A stretch of DNA of 64,000 bases from NCBI RefSeq assembly GCF_003144315.1, contig NZ_MPDK01000013.1, positions 1 through 64,000 of the forward strand. Reading direction: 5' to 3'. Position 1 is the first letter of the stretch, and every line of letters starts with the position of its first letter. Positions 45,308 to 54,238 of this stretch are shown piece by piece. A model generated the notes under the pieces. It did no database searches, was not told the origin of the DNA, and was given only the letters and a program-made list of their open reading frames with translations. The stretch is from Sulfoacidibacillus thermotolerans. GTDB lineage: Bacteria > Bacillota > Bacilli > Alicyclobacillales > SLC66. A program made the position numbers and the translations under genes.

Positions 45308-45869
45308 TCTGCTCCACCCCATGAGTCAAACATTCCATTGCGTGTAAAAAACCGGCCAAGATTTCTTGCGGACGTGGTGGACATCCTGGAACTTTTACAT
45401 GAATGGGAACAAACGGCGCAATTCCCCCCTCTTGCGCATACGTTTTTCCAATCAATCCATCACCAATCGCACAACCGCCAATCGCCACGACTGCTTTTGG
45501 CCATGCGGTCGCTTCATATGTCATCCGTAAGGCTTCAAGTAAATTGCGCGTCACTCCACCAGTGACCGCCAATACATCCGCATGTCGTGGCGATGCAACA
45601 AACTCGATACGCATTCGTGAAACATCGTACACTGGATTTAATAGTGCATTCAACTCCCATTCACACGCATTACAAGATCCTGTATCTACATGTCGAACGT
45701 GCAGCGATCCGCCAAAAACGGTCGCTGCCAAATGATTGAAACGCACAAGCAGATCGTCCTCACACGAAAGACGCCCTTGCTCAATTCGCGGCGGTTGTGA
45801 AGTTAACACCTCCTCGATTGGACGAGTCGAGACCGCCGTTTGCAGTCGTTTTTTGATTAATTTCCACAT
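45297..45869 (-). CDS. hyfI: Group 4 [NiFe]-hydrogenase small subunit (HyfI/HycG-like)
   Basis: 190-residue subunit that carries the proximal [4Fe-4S] cluster next to the NiFe site, related to NuoB. All four cluster cysteines are visible: C66 and C69 in TGSCNACEWE, C133 in IGGCAIGDG and C163 in VPGCPPRPQEIL. There is no signal peptide and no extra ferredoxin domain, as usual for membrane-bound group 4 enzymes on the cytosolic side. AGGAGGTGG lies six bases before the ATG. It follows hyfG by 13 bases and overlaps the arsR gene downstream. Confidence 0.92.
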   Translation of the reverse strand: MWKLIKKRLQTAVSTRPIEEVLTSQPPRIEQGRLSCEDDLLVRFNHLAATVFGGSLHVRHVDTGSCNACEWELNALLNPVYDVSRMRIEFVASPRHADVLAVTGGVTRNLLEALRMTYEATAWPKAVVAIGGCAIGDGLIGKTYAQEGGIAPFVPIHVKVPGCPPRPQEILAGFLHAMECLTHGVEQSGS

Positions 45870-45882
45870 TCATATCCACCTC

Positions 45883-47409
45883 CTAACGATCACAACAGGC
45901 ATAACATAGCTCGAAACTCTTGTTGATCAACGGAAAATCCGGAATGATATTTCCAGGCACCGCATAGGGTACAGCCGGCCAATTCGCGTAAGAAGCAGAA
46001 CGAATACGCAACCGATAGATCGTTTGATTCTCCCCCACCATCACAAAATGCACATTCTCTCCACGGGCCGACTCCGATATGCCAATTGCAAAACTTCCAG
46101 GCACTAGAGACGGCAGTGGTGTAAGGAGTGGCGTGCCATCTCCTGTTTGAACAAGCTCTAGCAAGCGTCGAATAATTTGATCAATGAGTTTTCCTGATTC
46201 GTAAATTTCCGCAATACGTTGCTGAAAACGCGCCATAACGTCACCCGTCTGAAAAGTCGGTACAGAGAATTCCAATTCCCCGTACCCCGCATAAGGAAAA
46301 TTCATCCTCACATCGCGAACTACACCTGATGCGCGAGCCGCCGGGCCAACCACACTCCACTGCTCAACCACCTGGGCATCAAGCACCCCTGTGCGATTAA
46401 AACGATCACAAACAATCTCGTCACTCAAAATCGCATCCGTGATTTCTCCAATTTCTTGTAAGATCTGCATGGTAGTCACTCGTATTCGCTCGATTTCAGC
46501 GAAACTGAACGTTTTTGCTACACCGCCCACAACGATTACTCCACGCAGATAGCGATGCCCAGTCACATCGTCATTTAACTGCTGCAACTGTTCTTTTAGT
46601 CGTGCCCCTTGCATCGTTCCAAAACTAAAACCGATCCCCGCGCAGAGATTCCCTACATCCCCCACGTGATTGTAAAGACGTTCTAGCTCTGCAAGTAAAG
46701 TGCGAATCCAAATCGCTTGCGGTGCAAGTTGTATTTGGGCCACCGCCTCAACAGCTTGCGCATAAGACAGTGCATGCGACACACTGCACACACCACACGT
46801 TTGTTCTACAAGCGCCATTGCCTCCGCGACATGCATTCCTTCGGCGCGTTTTTCCAACCCACGATGCGTATAAAACAGTTGCGCATCGAGCGATTCGACA
46901 TTTTCTCCAGCAACCAGAAATCGGAAGTGTCCAGGCTCAATCACTCCTGCATGAATTGGTCCTACTGGCACAATGAACTGACCTTCATCCAAAGCGGGTT
47001 CTTGCAGCTCTCGCCTCACTTCTGGAAGTGACTGCAAAAGCGGATAATCGCGACGCAAAGGATAAGCATTCACCCGCTGACCATGCAAAACAAGTGGACG
47101 CAAATCGGGATGCCCTATCGGCTGAATGCCTAGTAAATCATAAACTTCGCGCTCATACCAGGAAGCAGCTGGAATGATCGTTGCCACCGAAGGATAGGTT
47201 GGATCCGTCGCGGGAATTCGCACCGTGACGAGAGCAATTTGCGACGTGCGATCCGCTGCAAAATAGTATCGCAATATGAAATGACCTGTTCGCTCGCGCT
47301 CATCTGTTCCGATCATTGTCAACAAACGAAATCCTGTTTGCATCAAACGCTGACACGCTTTTACAAGTTCAGCACGCAAAACCACTGTTTCCGTTCCCGT
47401 ATATTCCAT
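45883..47409 (-). CDS. hyfG: Group 4 [NiFe]-hydrogenase large subunit (HyfG/HycE-like)
   Basis: Residues about 1-130 are the NuoC-like 30-kDa domain (ASWYEREVYDLLGIQPIGHP), and the rest is the NuoD-like catalytic domain, the same fusion as in E. coli HycE/HyfG. Nickel ligands are kept: C205 and C208 in EQTCGVCSVSH, and C502 and C505 in FELCYACCDR; the aspartate that usually precedes the second pair is glutamate. The protein ends directly after CCDR, so no C-terminal peptide has to be cleaved during maturation. This distinguishes it from cysteine-free Ehr complexes and from NuoD. Its start overlaps the hyfF stop by one base. Confidence 0.93.
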   Translation of the reverse strand: MEYTGTETVVLRAELVKACQRLMQTGFRLLTMIGTDERERTGHFILRYYFAADRTSQIALVTVRIPATDPTYPSVATIIPAASWYEREVYDLLGIQPIGHPDLRPLVLHGQRVNAYPLRRDYPLLQSLPEVRRELQEPALDEGQFIVPVGPIHAGVIEPGHFRFLVAGENVESLDAQLFYTHRGLEKRAEGMHVAEAMALVEQTCGVCSVSHALSYAQAVEAVAQIQLAPQAIWIRTLLAELERLYNHVGDVGNLCAGIGFSFGTMQGARLKEQLQQLNDDVTGHRYLRGVIVVGGVAKTFSFAEIERIRVTTMQILQEIGEITDAILSDEIVCDRFNRTGVLDAQVVEQWSVVGPAARASGVVRDVRMNFPYAGYGELEFSVPTFQTGDVMARFQQRIAEIYESGKLIDQIIRRLLELVQTGDGTPLLTPLPSLVPGSFAIGISESARGENVHFVMVGENQTIYRLRIRSASYANWPAVPYAVPGNIIPDFPLINKSFELCYACCDR

Positions 47410-48881
47410 TACTGCGCCCTCCCTTCAAGAATCAGCGCTGCATGCTGTAATAATCCTTGAACTTCACGGGGAATGAACAGCCCAAATGCAAACACAAACA
47501 AGAGCGGTAAGAAAAGCGGGGCTACCCTCCAGCCAAAGCGCTCCTGAATCTCTGAACGCGATGGCGCCACACCTAGGACCACACGACCAGATTGATAGAC
47601 CATCACGCCAAAAATCGCTGCAATGATAAGCAGGAAGAGAGCAGAGACAAACCAATGCCCTTGTACAAATGCGGTAGCCGTAAGTGCAAATTCACTCGTG
47701 AAAAGGGAGAATGGAGGAGCACCTGACACTGCGAAAGCCGCCAACAAAAAAATGGGGCCGCTATACGGCATGGATCGCAACGCCCCGCGCATTCTGCTCA
47801 TGTTTTTTGTCTGATAGTGTTGAGTCATATTGCCCGCTGTCAGAAATAACGTCGATTTCGCCATCGCATGGTTAAACATCTGCAACAAGGCAGCTGCTAA
47901 GCCCGTTTCTCCCCCAATGCCGATGCCAAACGCAATAATCCCCATTTGTTCTACACTGGAGAAAGCAAGCATGCGTTTGATATCTTGCTGTAAAAGAATA
48001 AAAGGAAACGCCACAAACAGCGACAACAACCCAAACAACAAGACAAGATGAGAAACAAACGCTACGCCTTCCATACGCATCACGATCGCGAACATCCGCA
48101 AAATCGCGAGAAATGCGGTGTTTAGCAATGCGCCTGAGAGCATTGCTGAAGCCGGCGACGGCGCTTGACTGTGTGCGTCAGGCAGCCAAAAATGCATAGG
48201 TGCCAAACCCACTTTCGTCCCGTAGCCAACGAGCAAAAGAACAAAAGACAACAACAACAAATGTGCTGGGAGCGGTTGTGCAGCATGAATAAGAAAAGTC
48301 CAGTTCAAGCGATCTTCAGCAGCCCCATAAACTTGTACAGACGAGCTATAAAGAACAACGAGTCCAAGCAAAGCAAACGCGATGCCCACACTACAAAGAA
48401 TCAAATATTTCCATGCGGCTTCTAGCGATTCTGCTTTCCGGTAGATCGCGACAAGAAAAGCCGACACCACAGTGGTTGCTTCGATTCCCACCCACATCAT
48501 CCCAAGATTGTTCACGATGGGCACAAACAGCATCGTCGCAATAAATAAATGCAACCATAAGTAATAATTGCGCAACTGCACATCGTTGAGATGTCCATCT
48601 GCAACCTCTTGACGCATATACCCAATTGAATGTAATGAAGCAGTAAAACTCACGATTCCAATAATTGCAAGCACTAGCGCGCTGAGCGAATCTGCGTAAA
48701 AAAACTGATTAGCGGCCATGACCACGCTCTTTTGTGCGATCTCATAAACAACTCCAATCACCAGTACAAAAGTGATCACACTGCCAATCCCGTGCACGAT
48801 TTCGCGAATCTTTGGGTGCCCGATTAACCCGCACGCAACCCCCGTAACAATCGGTGACATCAACATAACCCACAGAAACAT
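47409..48881 (-). CDS. hyfF: Hydrogenase membrane subunit HyfF (NuoN/NuoM-like antiporter subunit)
   Basis: 490 residues with about fourteen membrane segments of the proton-translocating antiporter family. Typical parts are SLHSIGYMRQEVADGHLNDV, the glutamate helix MMWVGIEATTVVSAFLVAIY, the lysine helix GTKVGLAPMHFWLPDAHSQAP, and LAFSSVEQMGIIAFGIGIGG. Expected to couple hydrogenase electron flow to ion translocation. The ribosome binding site AAGGGGTGA contains the hyfE stop codon, so the genes are coupled. Confidence 0.9.
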   Translation of the reverse strand: MFLWVMLMSPIVTGVACGLIGHPKIREIVHGIGSVITFVLVIGVVYEIAQKSVVMAANQFFYADSLSALVLAIIGIVSFTASLHSIGYMRQEVADGHLNDVQLRNYYLWLHLFIATMLFVPIVNNLGMMWVGIEATTVVSAFLVAIYRKAESLEAAWKYLILCSVGIAFALLGLVVLYSSSVQVYGAAEDRLNWTFLIHAAQPLPAHLLLLSFVLLLVGYGTKVGLAPMHFWLPDAHSQAPSPASAMLSGALLNTAFLAILRMFAIVMRMEGVAFVSHLVLLFGLLSLFVAFPFILLQQDIKRMLAFSSVEQMGIIAFGIGIGGETGLAAALLQMFNHAMAKSTLFLTAGNMTQHYQTKNMSRMRGALRSMPYSGPIFLLAAFAVSGAPPFSLFTSEFALTATAFVQGHWFVSALFLLIIAAIFGVMVYQSGRVVLGVAPSRSEIQERFGWRVAPLFLPLLFVFAFGLFIPREVQGLLQHAALILEGRAQ

Positions 48882-48887
48882 CTCATT

Positions 48888-49526
48888 TCACCCCTTCAAC
48901 CGCCGCAATTTTTCGATGCTCATACTCGAGAGTAGTTCATCCATGCGAAAAGAAAGAGCTGCAATCAATACGACAACGACAAGGACGTCTAGGAATATTC
49001 CGATATCCACGAGAAACGGCATGCCAAAACTTGTCGACAAAGCCGCGAGAAACAAGCTGTTCTCAATCACAATCAAGCCTACTCCTTGCATCAAGGCTTT
49101 ATTGTGCGTAATCATGATCAGCACACCACTCAACAACATTCCGATAGAAATTGAAAGATAGAGATTGTGCCCACTTCCTAGACCTAAGTCAGGGGTAACA
49201 TAATACCCAATTGCCCACATAGCAAGTACAGCGATGATCAGCCGATCCCGCCCAAAAGACTTTTCGGCTTGGCGATCAATACCAACGGCTTTCAGCGTGC
49301 GATATAAAATATAAGGAATGGCTATAGCTTTCACAGCGAGCGTGATTGCGGCGATCACAAACAAATCTGTTCGCCCAGTTTCGATCGCTAGAACCGCTGT
49401 TAACAGAGAGAGCATGAAGGATTGAAACGACAGCCATTTAATCCCTGAAAGAATATAGCGAATCGCAATAATCCAACTCGTACTTACCATGAGTGCCATC
49501 GCCGTTACGTCCAGCCAAAAATCCAT
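48888..49526 (-). CDS. hyfE: Hydrogenase membrane subunit HyfE (NuoK-like)
   Basis: 212 residues with about six membrane segments. The C-terminal half (SISIGMLLSGVLIMITHNKA, then GLIVIENSLFLAALSTSF with its buried glutamate and FLVDIGIFLDVLVVVVLIAAL) matches the HyfE family, an enlarged NuoK homologue. The ATG at 49526 has AAAGGAGGG six bases upstream; the longer frame to 49586 would overlap hyfC and lacks a start signal. Part of the B-C-E-F-G-I gene order of the E. coli hyf operon. Confidence 0.88.
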   Translation of the reverse strand: MDFWLDVTAMALMVSTSWIIAIRYILSGIKWLSFQSFMLSLLTAVLAIETGRTDLFVIAAITLAVKAIAIPYILYRTLKAVGIDRQAEKSFGRDRLIIAVLAMWAIGYYVTPDLGLGSGHNLYLSISIGMLLSGVLIMITHNKALMQGVGLIVIENSLFLAALSTSFGMPFLVDIGIFLDVLVVVVLIAALSFRMDELLSSMSIEKLRRLKG

Positions 49527-49575
49527 CGAAGTCCCTCCTTTGCTAAACTCCACACTGATCACGGGGCATCGGAAC

Positions 49576-50505
49576 TTATGCACCAACGTAATTGCTAAGT
49601 AACGCGAAAAGCGAAAGTGACAACGCCAATGTGAGAAACCGCGGAACTGTAAATAAGCGCATTTTTGCTGTCACACTTTCAATGAACGCGAGCACCACAC
49701 CAAATAACAGTACTTTGCCAACCCAAATGATCACACCGTATAAAACGTCGTTAGGTGCTGTATCAGTCGCCATCCCATAGGGCAAACATGTGTCAAAGAA
49801 CACACTGATCCAAAGTAACTGCTTCATCCACGCGCCAAGCGACATCAAACCGAGAGCACGACCCGAAAGATCAAGAATCGCACCTTCATGGATCATCGTA
49901 AGTTCCAAGTGCGTATCAGGATTGTCGATCGGTAAGCGTCCTGTTTCTGTGATCACGATCATCAAAAGCGCGGCAGCAGCAAGCAGGGTGGTAAGGGTAA
50001 GCCCTTGGCCGGGATGTGAAAGCAAATGTAAGGTGATCCCTGCAAAACTAAATCCTTTACTTAGCAGCCCAGCAGACAAAATCGCTAAAAAGACTGTCGG
50101 CTCAACTAATAGTGCTACAAACAAATCCCTGCTAACTCCCATCCCACCGAACGCGCTTCCCGAATCCATACCTAAAAGCGCCGTCAATAATCGTGCAAAA
50201 CCAAGCAAGTAAATGAATAAAAAGAGGTTTCCAGACGCGAGAAGGGTCTGCCTGTCAACTGTGAATAAAGGAAGGGTCAGAGCGGCTGAAAAAATCAAGG
50301 CAAATTGTCCATAGGGTACTAGGCGTGTCACGATCGAAGCTTGATCAGACACTACTGCTCCTTTGTGAAAGTACTTACGCAATTCACGATATGGCTGCCA
50401 AATTGAAGGCCCTGTGCGTCCTTGCATTCGCGCTTTTAGACGTTTAATGACGCCTTGCAAAAATGGTGCAAACAGTACGATAAAACAAGCTTGAAGAAGA
50501 CTCAT
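49576..50505 (-). CDS. hyfC: Hydrogenase membrane subunit HyfC/HycD (NuoH-like)
   Basis: 309 residues with about eight membrane segments. It has the NuoH-like GVIKRLKARMQGRTGPSIWQ, then PYRELRKYFHKGAV near the quinone-module interface and the acidic loop ETGRLPIDNPDTHLELTMIH and GAILDLSGRALGL. In group 4 hydrogenases this subunit anchors the catalytic heads to the antiporter subunits. The start at 50505 (or 50508) follows AGGGGTGA; the upstream extension to 50634 overlaps hyfB in another frame and is rejected. Confidence 0.92.
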   Translation of the reverse strand: MSLLQACFIVLFAPFLQGVIKRLKARMQGRTGPSIWQPYRELRKYFHKGAVVSDQASIVTRLVPYGQFALIFSAALTLPLFTVDRQTLLASGNLFLFIYLLGFARLLTALLGMDSGSAFGGMGVSRDLFVALLVEPTVFLAILSAGLLSKGFSFAGITLHLLSHPGQGLTLTTLLAAAALLMIVITETGRLPIDNPDTHLELTMIHEGAILDLSGRALGLMSLGAWMKQLLWISVFFDTCLPYGMATDTAPNDVLYGVIIWVGKVLLFGVVLAFIESVTAKMRLFTVPRFLTLALSLSLFALLSNYVGA

Positions 50506-50516
50506 CATTTCACCCC

Positions 50517-52376
50517 TTAACGGACCACAATCAACAAGACAATCACGGTGACAAATAAATACACAAGATAAGAACGCACACTGCCATTTTGAATTCGACG
50601 AAAGTATTGCGCCGTTTTTAATACGAAATCCCAAGCAGGGCGGTACATATATCCTCTTGCCACGGGAATCATCAACGAGCGAAAAGTACGTGCGACAGGT
50701 TGTGAAAATCCTGTCGCACTATAAGACATAAACGCCATCCGTTCCCCTCCACACGTCCAAGTGGGTGCAATATGGCGCTGTTCCTTTCCGATAAACAAGC
50801 GAAGCAAAAGAAAGACGAAAAATCCACCACCAACAAGCAGAAAAAGCAAAATAAAAGGCAGTTTGGATATTGCAAACAGATTTCCCGTATACCATAAATG
50901 CACAGGAGAAAAGCGCAGAGGTTCAGGAAGCGTCAACTGTAGAGCATTCACGATAAACGCCGGAAAAAGTCCTAAAAGCAAGGCGTAGAGTGCACCCATC
51001 AAGAGACTTAGACGCATCGCAAAAGGTGCCTCGTGCGCAGCGCGCGCACCCGGAGAGCGTCCCTCCCCTTGAAACCCGACACCAAAAATCCGAGCGGCCA
51101 TCAATGCGACAAGCGCACCAGTAAAGAGGAGCGCGAACAATGCAATAGCCGCAAACAAACCTACTACATTGTGAAGATTGGTTCGAGCGAGATCAGCACT
51201 TGCCAAAAACACCAACCATTCACTCATAAATCCATTAAACGGCGGTACAGCAGCAACGCTGAGTAAACCAACGGCCATTGCTATACTTGTATAAGGCATG
51301 CGCCGAAGCAATCCGCCCAAAAAATTCAAAGAACGCTCATGCGTCCCATGGATCATTGACCCTGCTGCATGAAAGAGTAAACTTTTAAAAGCCGCGTGGT
51401 TCATTGCCTGATAAATGGTTGCACACAAGGCAACCCCTGCGATCGTCCACTCACGCAAAGCAAAGGCAGCAATCGAAATGCCGACAACCATGAATAAAAG
51501 CCCCATATTTTCGATGCTACTATAGGCGAGAATTCTCTTTATATCCGTTTCTTGTGTCGCGTGAAAAGCACCTAAAACCGCGCTGCTCCCGCCTAACACA
51601 ATGAACAATACACCCCACCAAACTGTAGGTGAAAGCCAATACAGATTGACTAAAAGCAGACCATACAATGCGGTTTTTAACATGATGCCCGACATCAGTG
51701 CAGACACATGGCTAGGAGCCGCGGGATGTGCACGCGGAAGCCAGATATGAAGTGGCATAATACCTGCTTTAAGAGCGAACCCGACGAACGTAAAAAGAAA
51801 AATTACGCTCTGAAGTACGGGTGAAAGTGTCCTTGCCAAATGTACAAAGACCGCAAAATCATAGCTCCCTGTAAATTGGTGCAACAGATAAAATGCCAGA
51901 ATGAGAAAAACCGTGCCAATTTGTGTCATTGCTAGATAAAGCACACCCGCCATGTTGACCTCTGGACGCTCCGACTCATACACGACGAGCAGATACGAAA
52001 CAAAAGACATCATTTCCCAACCAAAAAGAAAAGTGAATGCGTTGCCTGCTAAAAACACGACAGCCATTGCCGCGATGAATAAGAAAACCCCGACATCAAG
52101 CCATGCGCCCTCAAACCGCGCGCGGTACACTTCCCCATAGCCAATCCCATAGATCGCTGACAATACACCTAAAACACCAAGCGTCATGAGAAATACACTG
52201 GATAAGGGAACCGTTGCTAAATTCAGAGTAAAAAAGGAAGTCGAAAAAATATCACTGAATAGCGGATGTGCAAACAAAAGAGTTGGATGTTCAAGTCCAG
52301 ACCATCCAAGAAATAAGATCCCAACCGAAAAAGCAACTGTTGCTAAATTGATCGACACATGGACGATACGTTGCAC
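50517..52376 (-). CDS. hyfB: Hydrogenase membrane subunit HyfB (NuoL-like antiporter subunit)
   Basis: About 619 residues with some sixteen membrane segments. Antiporter features are YLGEVYRARF-like early loop (YGIGYGEVYRARF), the glutamate helix LFGWEMMSFVSYLLVVYE, the lysine helix FALKAGIMPLHIWLPRAHPA, and ILAYSSIENMGLLFMVVGI. First gene of the operon. The GTG at 52376 has GGAG nine bases upstream and is preferred to an ATG at 52385 that touches the same site. A weak AT-rich promoter lies just upstream. Confidence 0.9.
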   Translation of the reverse strand: MQRIVHVSINLATVAFSVGILFLGWSGLEHPTLLFAHPLFSDIFSTSFFTLNLATVPLSSVFLMTLGVLGVLSAIYGIGYGEVYRARFEGAWLDVGVFLFIAAMAVVFLAGNAFTFLFGWEMMSFVSYLLVVYESERPEVNMAGVLYLAMTQIGTVFLILAFYLLHQFTGSYDFAVFVHLARTLSPVLQSVIFLFTFVGFALKAGIMPLHIWLPRAHPAAPSHVSALMSGIMLKTALYGLLLVNLYWLSPTVWWGVLFIVLGGSSAVLGAFHATQETDIKRILAYSSIENMGLLFMVVGISIAAFALREWTIAGVALCATIYQAMNHAAFKSLLFHAAGSMIHGTHERSLNFLGGLLRRMPYTSIAMAVGLLSVAAVPPFNGFMSEWLVFLASADLARTNLHNVVGLFAAIALFALLFTGALVALMAARIFGVGFQGEGRSPGARAAHEAPFAMRLSLLMGALYALLLGLFPAFIVNALQLTLPEPLRFSPVHLWYTGNLFAISKLPFILLFLLVGGGFFVFLLLRLFIGKEQRHIAPTWTCGGERMAFMSYSATGFSQPVARTFRSLMIPVARGYMYRPAWDFVLKTAQYFRRIQNGSVRSYLVYLFVTVIVLLIVVR

Positions 52377-52401
52377 ATCAGCCATCTCCAAATCGTTATA
52401 T

Positions 52402-52430
52402 ATTATAATGTTATAAGATATATACATTAA
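52402..52430 (-). promoter_or_regulatory. Putative promoter of the hyf operon with palindromic AT repeat
   Basis: Minus strand: TTAATG (52425-52430), 17-base spacer and TATAAT (52402-52407). The -10 overlaps a doubled palindrome TTATAA-TG-TTATAA (52403-52416) that could be an operator, for example for the ArsR protein of the same operon. The -35 is poor. Confidence 0.45.
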
Positions 52431-52472
52431 AACATAGTGGTTGCGCAGCGTCAATCCAGATAAAAAGTAGAT

Positions 52473-52512
52473 GGGGTGTATGGTGCTCACGTGTGCGAGC
52501 ACCATACACCCC
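52473..52512 (-). terminator. Strong terminator behind the amidase gene
   Basis: Perfect 16-bp stem GGGGTGTATGGTGCTC/GAGCACCATACACCCC with an 8-base loop, 17 bases after the stop codon. On the minus strand ATCTACTTTTTATC follows. Confidence 0.85.
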
Positions 52513-52528
52513 TAATTTGCCGTTTACA

Positions 52529-53953
52529 CTAAATAAATTTTGCAATTTCCTCAATTGCTTTTGCTACCGCGAAGACAACTTGTTCTTGCCCAGCTCCACC
52601 AACAACCTGTATCCCAAAGGGGAATCCGGCTTTCGTACGTCCAATAGGGACAGCAATACCAGGGTAGCCTAAGACGTTAACAAATACGAGATAAGGAAGT
52701 ACACGAGACCCCATGTTATTGTATACATAATGTGCCACCTTTCCGTGCCGCGGAGATGCTGTCGGATAAAGGGGCGTCAAAAGTACACCGCGATCTTCTG
52801 TAATCTCTCGAAACTTCTCCCGCAAGCGCTCAATCTGCCTCGGAAACGAACGAATTGCCTGCTCACTAGGTGGAAATAAGCGTGCACCCAGTAATAAGCG
52901 CAAAATCCATTTATGGTATACACTTGTTCCGCGTTTTGATTTCATTAATTCAGAAAATAAGTGAAAAGAAGATCCTTCTTGAATTTCCGTGATCGTCTCC
53001 TGTCCGCGATCCTGCAGGATCACATTTTGCCATAAAGCAGTTGCAGACGCCAAAAATCTCCCCTCTACAGATTCTATCGCAAGCCCTGAATCGCGCATCG
53101 CACGAATCAATTGCTCCATCCCAAGCGCCAATTCCTCATCAATTGGCGCTTTATCCGTTTGAGCTAACCATTTGATCGGAATCTCACGAGGAACCAAAGG
53201 AGAAATGTGATGATCACTTAAAACTTCGTATAATACTTGCGTATCCTGCACATTTCGTGCGAGTACGCCAACTGAATTCATATGCAGATGGTGAGAATAC
53301 GCTGGATATTCGCCAACACTCGAAATTCTCCCATAGGTAGGACGAATTCCAACAATGCCACAAAAATGGGCCGGGAGACGCGTTGACCCCCCCAGATCAC
53401 TGCCTATTCCCCATGGAGAAGCAAAGGTAGAAATTAGTGCTGCCTCCCCTCCGCTTGAGCCCCCTGGAGTATGCAAAGGGTTCAATGGATGATTGGTTCG
53501 GCCAAATAGCACGTTATCCGTCTCATGTGCCATCGTCAACGTCGACATATTCGTCTTAGCTAAAACAATGGCACCAGCTGCCTTTATACGTGAAACGACA
53601 GCCGCATCCTCAGTCGCAAGTCGGTTGCGATGCTTATGCACACCTCCTGTGATCGGTAAACCTTCGATTCGATACATTTCTTTGACCGTAATGGGCATTC
53701 CGAGCAGTCGCGGAAGTGTGGAAGGATCAGTCTTTGAAAGAAGACGCAAGTGATCTGCAGCCTCTGCTTCCTTTAAGGCGTGTTCATAGCGCCTATAGGC
53801 CACTGCGTTTAACTTAGGATTCACTTCTTCTATGCGCAAGAGATGGGCTTTCACAAGTTCTGTCGAGCTAAATAACCGATTTGCTAACCCTCGCATCATC
53901 TCTGTCGCCGATAAACGCGTCAGATCGTTGGTCACGTCCTTCTCAACCCTCAT
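52529..53953 (-). CDS. Amidase signature family enzyme
   Basis: 474 residues. The Ser-cisSer-Lys triad can be placed: lysine in MPITVKEMYRIEG, cis-serine in TPGGSSGGEAALIS and nucleophile in GIGSDLGGSTRLPAHFCG. Members hydrolyse amides ranging from nitrile-derived amides to Glu-tRNA; GatA is unlikely because gatB and gatC are absent and the flanking sequence differs. The substrate is not predictable. The ATG at 53953 has GGGGTG seven bases upstream. It ends in a strong terminator. Confidence 0.9.
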   Translation of the reverse strand: MRVEKDVTNDLTRLSATEMMRGLANRLFSSTELVKAHLLRIEEVNPKLNAVAYRRYEHALKEAEAADHLRLLSKTDPSTLPRLLGMPITVKEMYRIEGLPITGGVHKHRNRLATEDAAVVSRIKAAGAIVLAKTNMSTLTMAHETDNVLFGRTNHPLNPLHTPGGSSGGEAALISTFASPWGIGSDLGGSTRLPAHFCGIVGIRPTYGRISSVGEYPAYSHHLHMNSVGVLARNVQDTQVLYEVLSDHHISPLVPREIPIKWLAQTDKAPIDEELALGMEQLIRAMRDSGLAIESVEGRFLASATALWQNVILQDRGQETITEIQEGSSFHLFSELMKSKRGTSVYHKWILRLLLGARLFPPSEQAIRSFPRQIERLREKFREITEDRGVLLTPLYPTASPRHGKVAHYVYNNMGSRVLPYLVFVNVLGYPGIAVPIGRTKAGFPFGIQVVGGAGQEQVVFAVAKAIEEIAKFI

Positions 53954-53978
53954 GATTCTACACCCCTGTGCCCGCACT

Positions 53979-54152
53979 CTATCTTATGAGATTCATAGCC
54001 ATTCCCACAGTACCAATGACAAACATCACGACGGCTGACGCAAGCGCCCAACGACGGTTTGGAGCCGCAACATAAACAATTAAAAATACCATCGCCAATG
54101 CGACAAGCAAAGCAAAAAAAGACACATACACAACTGTATATCCAGTGGTCAT
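53979..54152 (-). CDS. 57-residue membrane protein
   Basis: Two hydrophobic segments (YVSFFALLVALAMVFLIVYV and WALASAVVMFVIGTVGMAMN) joined by a short basic loop (AAPNRR). GGGAGGATT stands five bases before the ATG at 54152, which supports it despite its size. It lies between the ABC exporter genes and the amidase on the same strand. The function is unknown; an overlapping frame at 53950-54159 is cysteine-rich and was rejected. Confidence 0.6.
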   Translation of the reverse strand: MTTGYTVVYVSFFALLVALAMVFLIVYVAAPNRRWALASAVVMFVIGTVGMAMNLIR

Positions 54153-54238
54153 TTCGCAATCCTCCCAGGCAGTCTCACTTGCATTTTGACTGACGTAAGC
54201 TGTCTCCATCTTACATGAATCCAATTCATCTTGCAGAA

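Noticed and set aside
45297-52376. Reading the hyf cluster as respiratory complex I or a cysteine-free Ehr complex
   Set aside because: The large subunit keeps all four nickel-type cysteines (CGVC and CYAC), and NuoA, NuoJ, NuoI, NuoE, NuoF and NuoG homologues are absent.
53950-54159. 69-codon minus-strand frame
   Set aside because: Shifted frame of the 57-residue two-segment membrane protein, without its own start signal.
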